Positions 39,050 through 50,189 of a stretch of DNA of 64,000 bases are shown one piece after another. The stretch is from positions 4,774,001-4,838,000 of the forward strand of contig NW_024466459.1 in the NCBI RefSeq assembly GCF_017591425.1, read 5' to 3'. Position 1 is the stretch's first letter; the number at the start of each line of letters is the position of its first letter. The position numbers and the translations under genes are program-made. Source of the DNA: Ochotona curzoniae (lineage: Eukaryota > Chordata > Mammalia > Lagomorpha > Ochotonidae). The notes beneath the pieces were generated by a model, which was given only the letters and a program-made list of their open reading frames with translations, ran no database searches and had not been told where the DNA came from.

Positions 39050-39212
39050 ACTTGTGCTCTGGGTTTCCTGAAGGTGGGGCTGGATCTGAATGGTGAAGGA
39101 GACCAAGGGAGACAGGGATTAAAAAGTGGAGCAGTCAGGTCTAGAAGTAGTGCCCATATGAGGTGCTGGTGCTGCAAGTTGAAAGTTAGCATGCTGTGCC
39201 ACCACATTGGCC
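39050..39212 (-). mobile_element. C-type SINE fragment, diverged
   Basis: Antisense remnant: 'agtggagcagtcaggtctag', 'agtgcccatatgaggtgctg', 'atgctgtgccaccacattgg'. Confidence 0.65.
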
Positions 39213-39629
39213 TCTGGAATTTAATGCTTCTTGGCCAGAAACTACTTGTTTATTCTGGGGAAAGAACCTAGCCAGGAGCTGGGGTGGGGTGGGAGTAAGT
39301 TACCTTCTCATCTGAAAATGAGAAAATGATGAAAGAAGGGAAAATCTTTACATAGATATGCAGTAGACACAGGGTCTCACTCATTTGGAGTGCTTGTAAG
39401 AAAACGTGGCTGCAGTCTCACCCTCAGAGAGCCTGAGTCTGTGGAACTAAAGTAGGTAGAAGCAATGGAATACAGTTCAAGGTAGATAAGACGTTAGGAA
39501 AATATGGTTTTAACATAAATATAGGAGCAGGAAAAGAGGGAGATTTTGAATAAGTAAGATGCCCATAGAGGGACATTCTGTTTAGCTCACAAGCATGTAA
39601 GGAGAGAAGAGCAGCACGTTTACGGCACA

Positions 39630-39815
39630 TCTGTTATGAGCTAGACTCTGTTTATCTTCTTCACACACAGTGTACCACTGTCTCAGTGATGTGGAGAGAC
39701 GGCTTATCATCCCGCTTGCATGTATGGGAACTGAATTTACAGTAAGAAGTCTTCTCAAGATCACGTTGTTAATCAATGTCCCAGCCAGTATTTAATGTAT
39801 GTCTTATCAGCCTGT
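39630..39815 (+). mobile_element. MIR-family fragment
   Basis: Matches MIR3/MIRb order: 'atctgttatgagctagactc', 'tcatcccgcttgcatgtatg', 'gaactgaatttacagtaag' and 'ctcaagatcacgttgttaat' (consensus gcccaaggtcacacagctag). Confidence 0.6.
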
Positions 39816-40446
39816 GTTCTTCTCACTCCGTTCTGACTTTCCTTTTTCTCTCTCTCTTTCTGGAAGGGCTCAGTGTGAATGCTCCACAAGTCAAAAACCA
39901 AACAACAAATACACAGTCACTGACTAGTTGTGACATGTGGGGGCGTTGGCAAAAAATAAATCACTGCTGTGGGGCAATAGACAATTAAGAAATAAGTAGT
40001 AAGCAATTTCCAAAATGAATTGAATTATTCTAAATGGTGAGAAAAGAAAGGAATAAAATGGATGGAAGACAATGGAGCCAGTGTGGGATGCTGGAATGTG
40101 ACAGTGGGGGGAGGGGGGAGCTGTGTGGACAGGGATCCTCAAGGGGTTGTTAGGGTCATCCGGTGGCAAGTTGCAAAGGAGCTGAATTTGGAAGGTTCCA
40201 TGTTCTTCACAGGAAGAGGGGACAACATGAGGACCAGCAGGCTCCCAGGAACTCCCTTTTGCCCTCCTGATCTCCAAATGGATACATGTTTTCTCGGGAG
40301 GTTTTTTTTTTTGTTTTGTTTTGTTTTTTTTTTTTTTTTATAGTTTCTACTCTCCAAAACTTACGTAATACCCCAAAAATGCTGGAATCCTGTTGGCTGG
40401 AATCGTAGGGGCATACAAGATCTAGATCTAGGGTACCTGTCCCCTT

Positions 40447-40735
40447 TCAAGGTTATTTATTTGTTTATTATCTATTTGTTAATTTGACTCATTTGGAAGG
40501 CAGGGAGATCTCTGCTGACTCACTCTGCAAATAGCTTCAACAGTTGGGTCCGGGCCAGGCCAAGGTTGTGTTCTTGGGCTCCCATGTGGTGTTAAGGTCC
40601 CAGCTACTCGAGTCATCACCTATTGCATTTTGGGGTTCACAGCAGAGCTGAAATCCAGTGAATAGCGAGGACTTGAACCCAGCGCTCCAATATGAGATGT
40701 TGACTGTACCACCTACTGGTTCAAATGCCAGCACT
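40447..40735 (-). mobile_element. Old C-type SINE
   Basis: Antisense copy: 'atttatttgtttattatcta' tail side, 'ctcccatgtggtgttaaggt', 'gaggacttgaacccagcgct', 'accacctactggttcaaatg'. Confidence 0.8.
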
Positions 40736-41464
40736 TCTCTGTTTCATGCAGCTATTGCAAAGCCCGTTCTCTCCCTGAACTTCCCTTCTCTGCCCTGTTC
40801 TGTTAGTCACTTCATCCATAAGCATTGCAACCTAATAGCATCTAATGACACTTCTCTGTCAAGTTTATTGCCAGCTCCGTTGGAACTGAAACCAACGTTG
40901 CAAGTTGTAGGCAGAGGGCAGCCAAGGCCTCCAGGTTGCTGGTTACTTGGCTAGAATCCCCATTCCTATGAAGAAGCAGATTTGTAGAATAACTTTGGCA
41001 CTGGAAGCACTGCCATCCTTTTGTGAAGCTGCGTCAATAACTGCAAACCCTCCTAATCATATCCTTCAACCCTCGGCCAAGCTGACAAATATTTGGGCAT
41101 TGGAATATTCTCAGATACCACCTTGTGTTGACTGTGTGGGATTCTTGTGCTCTTTGGGTTGGCACTGGAACACAATCTTCTGTTTTATGTAATAAAGCAC
41201 ATCAGAGCAGCTCTTTATGCTCAGCCTCTGCAAGTGGGTGCTGAGCAAGATCTCTTGTGTACCTTGTCATTTTCAGTATGGTCCAAGTTTAGTGAACATT
41301 TCTATGGCCTGGTAAATATTTTCTAGCTGTTGGCAAGGGCAGTTTTGCTTTATTGCTTTTTTCCCCCTCCTATGCCATTTGCTCCAGGCTAGGATTGTAA
41401 TGACCCTGCTTAGTTTGAAAAATATATGTGTATGCTGGCACTACAATATTTTCAGAGAAAACAG
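40736..41464. other. Intronic sequence, nothing recognised
   Basis: No repeat or exon assigned. Confidence 0.5.
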
Positions 41465-42225
41465 GCGTGGGTGTGACAGGATGATGTAATTAAGGCGCTG
41501 CATGCGTCCAATCAGACCTATGCGTTTATCCTTCGCAGAATGCGGCAAGCAGAGAGGAAGGCTTGTTGAGATTCGCAGATACACAGAATTCTCTTTGTGA
41601 GGTTTGCTGCGAGCATGTGGCGTAATAAGCCTATTTTCTGACCTTTAGTCACTCTTGCTGCAAGGCATCAAGGGGAAAGGACTATTTCGCGTAGCTTGCC
41701 GCTTAGCTTTATTATTCCTGTCACTCGCTCCTGTTAATTGTATGTGTGTGTGTTCAATGTTAGCATCAGGTGTTGGCAGCCTTCTTAGGGGGCACAGATC
41801 GCTTTGAAGTAAACACGGCTGGAAACAGACCAGATATTGTTTTTCTTTCTTCTCTGAAATGGAACAGATATTTCTAGAAGGACTGAAGAGTTTGGTAATG
41901 GCTACAAAACCTTTATAGAGTTATTCTTGCAACTCTTGTTAATGATTAATGCCGTGTGTGGGTGTCCAGAGGAACCCACTCTCTTTTTTCCTTCCGAAAG
42001 CTGCATTTTCCTGGGAACAATGAACTTGCCGGGGTTTACTGCCATCTGAACTTGAGGAGGGGGTGGAGTCGGCTCAATTCTGTTTCTCCCAGCTGAACTG
42101 AGGTTTAGGAGTTAAGAATGACTTCTGTGGGGTTTCGTTGTGTTAGCTCTGCTTGCAGCCTTGAAAATCTCATTCAAGTCGTTTCTACCCGTCTCTTCCT
42201 GCTCTGTGCTTCCCAAGGAAGGCAA
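41465..42225 (+). promoter_or_regulatory. MAP2K6: Candidate internal promoter / alternative 5' exon of MAP2K6
   Basis: About 13 CpGs fall within 41465-41735, well above the surrounding intron, with a CCAAT box (CCAATCAG, 41508-41515) in the same block. No repeat was recognised over about 760 bp. The block ends in a near-consensus donor (GTAAGTG, 42226-42232), 2.6 kb before exon 2. The exon 2 acceptor is the next one in the gene. No ATG opening into exon 2 was seen, so any transcript from here would have a non-coding first exon. Promoter activity is inference. Confidence 0.3.
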
Positions 42226-44870
42226 GTAAGTGAATTATGGAATGTTGGTGTGTGTGCACACGTGTAGCTTTTTTGTTTCATTTAATATCCCTGATAAAGT
42301 AAAGCAGAGTATTTGTTGACTTTGATTCAACTTGGTGTTGTGTCTCTTTGAACTGTTTCTTGTTGCTGTAAGAAGTTGATGTGCTCTGAAATACTTGATT
42401 TCAAAGAAAACTTCGAGGATGATGCGAATCTCCAACTTCTACATAGTCAAGGGTTTAGTCTGGACAGGAGAGTCTGGTAATATCACTCAGCAGGCAGCAA
42501 GTTCAGGGTCCCACTGATGTCGAGGTTGGTGGGCATATAAAGTAAAGTGGGGCAGGGAACCAGGGGCGTTCTCCACCCTTGGATGAGTTCATTGTGGCTC
42601 TGATCATTGATTCCTCTGCTCTCTGTGTCATAAGTTCTCTCTCACTTGTATATATGTGTATGGCTTGTTGAGTTACGGCACAGTAAGTACTATTAGGAAT
42701 TGCTGCTAATTCGTGGCTATATTGAAGTTTTCCAAAGCAGATTTTCTCCTCAAATAGCTATTTCCCTATCTGACTTTTAAGTTATAAATGAAAAAGAGAG
42801 AGAGAGAGAGAAATACAGGAAAGAGAGAGAGAGAAATACAGGAATTTAAAGAGTGAGTTCTACTTTTGATTTGCTTCAGTGGCCAGTGGGCACCATTTTT
42901 TACAGGTAAAATATGTATTCTAAAGAATTGTATCTGTTAGGATTCTCTGGCTTGCCTGTTCCCAGTAGTGGGATATATGTGTGGTCATCTGAAAAGGTTG
43001 AGTCTGTGTCTCATTCGGTCCTCATTGGACTGTCCATCTAATTTAAAATCGCATACGCTGTCTCTTTGACTGATGGCTGTGGATGGGACTTGTTGGAATT
43101 TGGCCATATGTCATTTTAATTCTAACAACTGAATCCAACACCTGCCATGGCTCCTTGAATATAATAAACCCTTGTGTTTTTCGAATTCATACTATGTATT
43201 TCTATTCACTGTATGTGTTTTCCACCCACTAGGACTTAGTATCACGTGTTGTATAACCACCTGGGTAGAAAAGTGAGACATGAGTTTTGGATCTTGTAAA
43301 CGCACAGATACGTTGAAAAGAGAAAAGGGTGGAGAAACCCATTTTAGTGAAGGTGGTCTTAAAAGACTTTCTCATGTTCTGACAGCCAAACATATTTTCT
43401 TCTCACTTTATACAACTTTACAAAAGTTATCTAAATTTTGATCTTTAAAAGCAGAGAAAGAGAAAAATAAATTTTAATTATACTTTATAGCTGCCTCGGA
43501 TAATAAGGGCAGTGTTGTTCCTGACTGTCCTTTTTAAAAATGGGACTGTATAGATTGTTTCTCTATATGACTGTTGGAACTGCTTATGGTCTGCATTGTC
43601 ATGTATGTTATCTGACTGAATATCTCACAATGGTCCAGGGAGGCAGGCATTGATGTTGTATTACAGCGATGTTGTAATTGAGCACATTGACAGTCAGATG
43701 AGACTCAAAGTGACAGTTACTCCTACCAGCCTACCATGCTTCCCTCACTCCCATACTCCCTCTCCCATGTGCTTCCCATTGTGAGAGAGCAGAAGGGATT
43801 CCCATCTTGCGTGTCAGGAGATTTGGACTGCTACTGCACTGGGTCATTGCCTGCCTTGTTGGTTACTGAGTTACTCAAGTCTTTAGGCACCATTTCCTGG
43901 AGAGGAGGTTACCCTTCTTGATTTCTCAAGTTTCTTTGTGGCTTCAGGGTCTGAAAGCAGCCTTACCCAGGGCCTCTGTCTGCCCTGCAGGGCTCACTTG
44001 CAGTGCAGAGAAAGTGGTGAGCGAGTGAGTGGGACTCTGTTCTCTAGGTAGCTTTATTTTACCCCTGCAAGTGGCAAAGGTATGCAGAATCTCCAGATGT
44101 GAGGCAAATCACAGATCCTTGCAGGACTCTGCTTTCTGATCTGGGTCCTCAGCTGGTGTCTCTCAGTTTAGTTCTTTTTAACTCCAACCAAAGTACTTGA
44201 GCCAAACTTGCTTGTGGTTCCCGCTCTGGGAAGAACAACATCAAATTCCCTTTCCATTCCGTTCCACAAAGAGTGATAACTTTCTTACGGGAGCCCATCT
44301 GTTCTCAAAATCTTTTTTGGAACAAGGCAAATGTAAATGAGTATTATTGTAGCCCTCAACTTGTGGCAGGTGTTTGAGTAATGGGTAGGGTGGAAGAGTG
44401 GAGAAAAATTAAAAAAAAATTTTCTATTTCCTTTTTTAACTCCAGCAGCTGTTCACAGACCGAATTGGAAAAGGGTGGGATACTAATGTAAAGGTGGTTG
44501 TAGTCTTCTGACGTTCCAAAGAAGACAAAAGCCGTCACCCTAATTCTGCAAAAGGAAAATGAAATGTATTGGAATGACCCAGGAGAGAAAGCAGATCGTT
44601 GAAGGAGAAAGAAAGTTGACATAATTTCAATGTTTCCAACCTGGATAGGTGAAATACATCCTGCAGGATGACCTGTCAGGGTTTGAGAGTCTTGTTTCTG
44701 CTTGCTTTGGTTTCATCACCCATAGGCTCCCCAGGAAGAAAGTGCTGTTCTAAATGGTAGATGAGAGCTTAGTACCCAGGGCGCTCATTTCCTTCTGTCA
44801 CAGTCTCTGTGTCTCCTCTCTTGCTGGGTGTGATTTAGACCATAACTTTTTGCTATTTCCTTCCTAACAG
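42226..44870. other. MAP2K6: Intron 1 3' part, mostly unassigned
   Basis: Contains a duplicated GA-'aaatacagga' minisatellite (42793-42843) and a MIR-like stretch near 43600-43720. The last 20 bases before exon 2 form a pyrimidine-rich tract ending in 'ctaacag'. Confidence 0.5.
42793..42843. repeat. Tandem duplication of (GA)n plus 'aaatacagga'
   Basis: Two consecutive units, each a GA run followed by 'aaatacagga', probably from slippage. Confidence 0.9.
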
Positions 44871-44937
44871 GTAAAAAACGAAACCCTGGCCTTAAAATTC
44901 CGAAAGAAGCATTTGAACAGCCTCAGACCAGTTCCAC
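44871..44937 (+). CDS. MAP2K6: MAP2K6 exon 2 (residues 6-28, p38 docking site)
   Basis: 67 nt between acceptor 'ttcctaacag' and donor 'gtaagttgg'. It enters with two bases completing Gly6, then codes 21 residues (Lys7 to Ser27) and leaves two bases of Thr28. The basic-hydrophobic motif KKRNPGLKIP is the MAPK docking (D) site that binds p38. The exon begins GTAAAA, so acceptor plus exon start reads CAG|GTAAAA, which itself looks like a 5' splice site. Length is not a multiple of three, so skipping would shift the frame. Confidence 0.95.
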
Positions 44938-46479
44938 GTAAGTTGGCAAAATCATTATCTTCAAACACTTGTTCTTTGTGTCCAAACCAGCGGGGAGGGG
45001 GTTCAATTTGGAATTAGGGACCAAGGCTTCAGCTTTGGAAATGATAATGTCAAGAAGAACATCTTCTCACTGTGAGTAGACCAGAAATAACTACACTCTG
45101 TCGGTCAAACTGCATTGAATGAGTAGTTTTGAACTCAATGTTTGTGCTTATTGAGCATGTAAGGACTGAGTGTCACAGGCATGTGGTAGACAGAGTCCTG
45201 TGTCAATTCACAAAAGTTCTTTCTTGCCTTCTCCCTAGATCTGAGCAAACAAGAGCTTCTATGAGAACTACCACTATAACATTTAGGTTGACATGGAAGG
45301 TTGGTATTTGGTTTTGACCCATATCCTGACACTGGAGATGAGGTGAAGGAATACTACTTTATTGGCTGAGGGTTTTTGTTTGTTTTTGTTTTTAGGCTTT
45401 TCCACATCCCTAAGTGAGGGTGTTCTAGTGAGGCAGCACACCCTCTCTGTGGGTCTCCTTGTTGGTCTCTCTCTCCTGGGCACCGGGTGCCTCCTACCAT
45501 CTGTGTGGAGGAATGCAAACTCCCAGGAAACACGTTGCAGTAGAAACGCCAGAGACAGTGAGCAAGCAAAGGGGAGGCATCTCTAAAAGATTTTTGGGGT
45601 TGCAATATGTTTATTTATATCTACAAAAATGACTCCCCCTGTAGAAGTTTTTCTCCTTAACTTTGATCAATCTTTTTTTTTTTTTCCAACTTGGTAGAAA
45701 CAAGAGTGGGGGCGGAGGGGAAGAAAAGGAGAAGGGACACATCTCCTGCCTTAGTGACAGGATGGGGAGCAGCCAGGGCAGGGGAAGCGGCACACATGGA
45801 GGCTGGGAGGGGCAGAAGAGTAGGGGAACTTTGATCCATCTTATCAGAATGTCCATGCTCTCTTGTTGGGATTTGCTTATTTCAATGACGATGTCTCATG
45901 GCAAGAAACTTTTCCCTGAGGAGTCTCCAGGGACAGAACTGAACAGAGGGCTACCCTTCAACCTCTGGACCAAAGCATCAGGAGCTAAACTCAGGTTAGG
46001 AGGATCCTCATGAGCACGGCAGTGAGAAGTGCTCCCTATACCTACAACAAGATTGCCTTTTTTTTTTTCTGTTTCTTTTATTTGATCACTCAGGGAAATT
46101 GGTGGCTTCCATGTCCTGTAGTTTTGAGAATGTGTGATTAGTATTTTTTTTTTCTTACAAGTTACTCAAGAACTTAGAGTCAAATAGATGGACTACCCTT
46201 CCTGCCCATCAAGTACTGTAGGGGATAACTATAGATTCATGGGAAGTTACAAAGAAATGCAGAGGGAAGTATGCTTACTTCAGCCTGTAACAAATGCCCA
46301 CTCCCTCCACGTTGACCTTTTGCTTTTTACTGCTTCATATATCAACATCAAGAAAGTAGCATTAGTACAAACCACGGAACTTATTCAATGTCACTGGCAA
46401 AATTTGTACTCATTAGAGAGAGAGAGCAAGTCACGATTTTGTGATCTCAACAATTACGTTTGAAAGCTCCCATTTCTCA

Positions 46480-47839
46480 GCCTTTGCTGTTACCGCTGTT
46501 TTTTGTGTTGGTGTGTCAAAGTCCCATCACTACAGTTTAGATTTGCATTTTTTCTGGAAGCTAATGATGCAGAACGGAATGTAGGGGTTTATTTTCCATT
46601 TGTTTATTTCATTTGGGAAAATGTCCATGCATTCTGTTTTGCCTGTTGTCTAACTGCACTGTTTATTGTTGACTTTCGAGAGATAGTTATATAGTTTACA
46701 CACGAGACTTTTCCAAACATGTACTAAAGGTTTGTAGCTTGTCCTTTTGTCCCGGCACGGTCTTTTGGAGAACAAGACTTTTGCTTTTTGATGAGGTTCA
46801 ATGTATTATTTACTCCTCACACGCACATGCTTTTTGTAATAAGGGCTAGCACATCTTCCTGTCAGGTCCTAGACATTTTCTTCTGTATTAACGTGTGGAA
46901 GTTAAATAGCTTTCTATTTTACATGGAGTTACTTATTTGGAGCTAATTATGGAACAAGCAATGAAATTTAGGATGAGTTTTACATTTGTTTAGTTTTGGT
47001 GATGCATTTCCAATGATTTCAACATCTATTAAAGTTCGCTTGCACCTTCTCCTAATATCAATCTGGATAACTTTTTTTTTTTTTCCATCTATTCCTCAGT
47101 TCTTTGTTCTGCGCATTGACCTATGTGTTTGTCCTTTTGCCAAACTCAGACTTTCTTGATCATTGGAAGTATATATATATACTAAGTATATATAAGTATA
47201 TACTTATAAGTATATACTTATAAGTATATATATATATACTAAGTCATAACATCAGGAAAAGCAATTCCTTACCCTCTCCTCTTTGTTTTTTCAAAGTCAT
47301 ATTAGTTTTTTGGAACATTATTCTCTTTCCATTTAAGGTTTAAAATATGCTTCTCTGTGTTGGTGAGTTTAGTAGGAATTGTGTCTAACCTGCAGATCCA
47401 TTTTGGGAGAATTGATATATATATATATGGAATATTTAAATCATTAACATGTATTGAGATTTCAATTCTTTAGATTTATATTATATATGTTTAGTATTTA
47501 GGTTTTCTTTAATTAATTTCTAGCACTTTATAATTTCCGTGTATTATGCTTTGGAAATATTTGTGCCTAAAGATTTCATTTTCTTTGACACAAATATTAG
47601 TGGTGTTCAGTGCTTGGTTTTGGTTTCAGCTTGTTCATTGTGAACATACAGAAATGCATTTGATTCTTTAGTATTGATTTTGACTTTCCTAAACTCATTT
47701 GTTGTAGAAAAACTTTTGTTAGATTCCACGGTGTTTTCTATATAGACAACCAATCTATCTGCAAATAGAGAGTTTTGTTTCTTCTTTTCAAATGTGCATT
47801 GTTGTTGTTGGTTGAAGTGGCAAGAATGTCTACCACTTG
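46480..47839 (-). mobile_element. L1 ORF2 region, antisense, degraded (first block)
   Basis: Antisense ORF2 landmarks occur in the expected order from 3' to 5' of the element: 'agatttgcattttttctgga', 'cttttgctttttgatgaggt', 'cattgacctatgtgtttgtc', 'gcaattccttaccctctcct', 'gttcattgtgaacatacaga', 'caatctatctgcaaatagag'. No open frame survives. Confidence 0.8.
47169..47241. repeat. AT-rich palindromic repeat
   Basis: Consists of (TA)n flanks and a repeated 'tataagtatatacttata' unit that equals its own reverse complement, bounded by 'tactaag' on both sides. It lies inside the L1 remnant. Confidence 0.9.
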
Positions 47840-48060
47840 TCTTCTGGTTCACTTCTCAAGTTCCTGCAACAGCTAACTCTGGAAAGGACCCAGCGGCACA
47901 GTCTGGGTCTCCCATATGAGTGGCAGAGACGCATCTATTAGACCCATCACCAGGGTGCACATTAGCAGGAAGCAGGAACCAAAAGTGGAGCCAGAAATTA
48001 AACCCAGGTGCTCTGCACTGAGGTCTGACATTCTACAGTTGCTCTCAGTCCAACGGCCAA
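47840..48060 (-). mobile_element. Old C-type SINE inside the L1
   Basis: Antisense copy: 'ggttcacttctcaagttcct', 'gtgcacattagcaggaagca', 'attaaacccaggtgctctgc'. The T-rich tail side is lost. Confidence 0.75.
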
Positions 48061-48299
48061 GAAACAGTAAGATGTTAGCATTCTAAGTAGAGCACCAAAT
48101 ATCCAGCCTAGTCTACCTCTGGGTTAAGTGATGAGGCAGGAACCCTCGCTTTGTTTCCCATCTTACAGGGATAAACACATTCAGTCCTAACACAGTATGG
48201 TGGTAAGAGTGGAGTTTTTGCTGCTGTTTATGGGACTAGAGTCCCCTTGCAGGCATAGAGTTTACTGACAGCTTCGAGTGAAGTTGGATTTTGCTGAGA

Positions 48300-49155
48300 A
48301 TCTTCTTTCCATCAATTGATATGATCAGCAGATTCTCTTCTTTGCCTTATTGACATGGTGTATTACACAGATTGTTTTTTAAATATTGAAATTGGCTTAC
48401 ATACACAGAATAAATGCCAGTTACTTGGAAATTTTTTTTTTTTCACATTGGGAAATTTTGTTTACTGGCATTTTGTGGAGGATTTTTTCTGCATCAAAAT
48501 TAATGGGAGATTAAAAGAATTTTATTTATTTTTATTACAAAGTCAGATATACAGAGAGGAGGAGAGACAGAGAGGAAGATTTTCCCTCTGATGATTCACT
48601 CCCCAAGCAATGCGATGGCTGAAGCTGAGCCTCTCCGAAGCCAAGAGCCAGGAGCCTCTTCTGGGTCTCCTATGCAGGTGCAAGGTCCCAAAGCTTTGGG
48701 CCGTCCTCGACTGCTTTCCCAGGCCACAGGCAGGGAGCTGGATGGGAAGCGGGGCTGCTGAGATTAGAACCTGTGCCCATATGGGATCCTGGCGCGTGCA
48801 AGGTGAGGACCTTAGCCACTAGGCCACGCCGCTGGCCCGAGAAATGTTTGATTTTACTATTTTACTGTTTATTTAACCCAATTTTTCTTTTTTTTTCTAC
48901 TATCATAGACAAACTGGCCTTATATACATGAGTTCCTAAGTGTTACTTCTCCCGTTTTCTGATACACATCATGTAAAATTGGTGGCATTTATTCTTTGCA
49001 TGCTTGCTCACATTTTCTAGTGAGAGACCTGAATGTGTGTTTGCAAAATTTTAATTATAAATTCAGCATTCAGAATAGCTAATGGACTATTGGGATTACA
49101 TATTTCATCTTGGTTAATTTTTGGTAGTATGTATTTTTAGAAGAGATGGTCCAGT
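48300..49155 (-). mobile_element. L1 ORF2 region, antisense, degraded (continuation)
   Basis: Continues the block at 46480: 'catcaattgatatgatcagc', 'actggcattttgtggagga', then after the SINE 'ggccttatatacatgagttc' and 'gtaaaattggtggcatttat'. All occur in consensus order, so the two blocks are one old insertion. Confidence 0.8.
48513..48838 (-). mobile_element. C-type SINE, young, nested in the L1
   Basis: Full-length, little diverged antisense copy: 'attttatttatttttattac', 'gatgattcactccccaagca', head end 'actaggccacgccgctggccc'-like at 48818-48838. It interrupts the L1 between the 'catcaaaattaatgggagat' and 'atgtttgattttactatt' landmarks. Confidence 0.92.
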
Positions 49156-49164
49156 GATGCTTTT

Positions 49165-50180
49165 AAACACATTTTAATTAATATAATGGAACAGATTTTA
49201 AGCATTCCATGGGTACAGTTCTAATAAGACAATCTTGCTTCCCTTTCTCCCCTCCCCTACATATCTTCTTCAGGTTTTGCTAAGACATAATTTTAATCCG
49301 CTCTATATTTATAGGCTTAATTTGCCACAAGTCATAACTTTGAAAAAGTCAAAAGTAGAAAGACCCCAGTTCCACAGGCGTATAAGGAATGGCGGAGCAT
49401 GGCAATCATGTCACAAAAGGACTCTTTCATCCCGTAATATTTTATATTTTATCTTAACTGTCAAGCATAGAGAAAACATGTTATTTGTATTTCTCAGACT
49501 GGGTTTTTTTTTTTAATTAATATGCAAGTTGCATCCATTTTGTAGCAAGCAACAGGATTTTATTCTTTTTTATGGCTAAGTAGTGTTTTATAGTGTATAT
49601 ATAGCACATTTTCTTTTTTTTTTTTTTTTTTTACTGTTTTTTGATACAATTTGATTGGCGATGGGCTCTCCCCACCCCTTCTCCCAAATTCTCTCTCCTT
49701 CCCTCTGTTCTCTCCTCTAGGCTCATAATGTGTGTCCGTCGTGAGTTTTCCCAAGTCCATCATGCTTCCACTGGAGTGTCTCCCAGCTTTGTAGGAGAAT
49801 AACTTTTCATTGTAGGTTAATTCTTGTATTCTGGGGCCCTAATGGAGGTACAGTGAGGATTAGGCCTTCGTTGTTTATGGGCTGTAGCAATATCAGTTAT
49901 AGGTGGACACTGACTCTCAGAGGTGGTTATAAACAACCCACCTCTTGCGTAACACATTTTCTCTATCCATTCCTCACTTGATGGACATCTGCCTGTATTC
50001 TATATCTTAGTTATTCTGAATGGAGCTGCAAGAGTCATGGGGGGTACAAATGATTTTTTCATTTGCTGATTTCATTTCATTTGGGCAGATTCCCAGGGGC
50101 AGAGTGGCTGGGTCCTGTTTGCTAGGTCTATTTTCAGATCTTTGAGGAATCTCTATAATGTCTTCCAAAAAATGTCTTTA
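49165..50180 (-). mobile_element. L1 3' end, antisense (3' part of a 5'-inverted copy)
   Basis: 3' UTR-like left part, then antisense ORF2 landmarks: 'aagttgcatccattttgtag', 'ttatggctaagtagtgtttt', 'gatggacatctgcctgtatt', 'tctttgaggaatctctataa'. A 338-bp poly(A) element interrupts it at 49615. Confidence 0.85.
49615..49952 (-). mobile_element. Unidentified poly(A) retroinsertion with perfect target duplication
   Basis: The L1 is continuous across this segment once it is removed. 'cacattttct' is repeated perfectly at 49605-49614 and 49953-49962. The left edge is a T run (about 18 T), i.e. a poly(A) tail for a minus-strand insertion. The body does not match the C SINE. It could be a 5'-truncated 3' UTR of a younger L1 or a retrocopied transcript. 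Confidence 0.75.
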
Positions 50181-50189
50181 GTGGTTGCA

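Larger units (their letters stand above)
1..44870 (+). other. MAP2K6: Presumed distal intron 1 of MAP2K6 (no coding exon seen)
   Basis: Exon 2 enters in phase 1 and needs an upstream exon ending in one base of a Gly codon. I looked for the start expected from the human protein (Met-Ser-Gln-Ser-Lys) followed by a donor and found none, so exon 1 lies upstream. Retroelements here are overwhelmingly antisense to MAP2K6, as expected inside a + strand transcription unit. That supports, but does not prove, that this is all intron 1. No other protein-coding gene was recognised. Confidence 0.75.

Noticed and set aside
45891..45905. ATG-TCT-CAT-GGC-AAG, resembling the MAP2K6 start codons
   Set aside because: It lies downstream of exon 2, is not followed by a suitable donor in frame, and is a short chance match.
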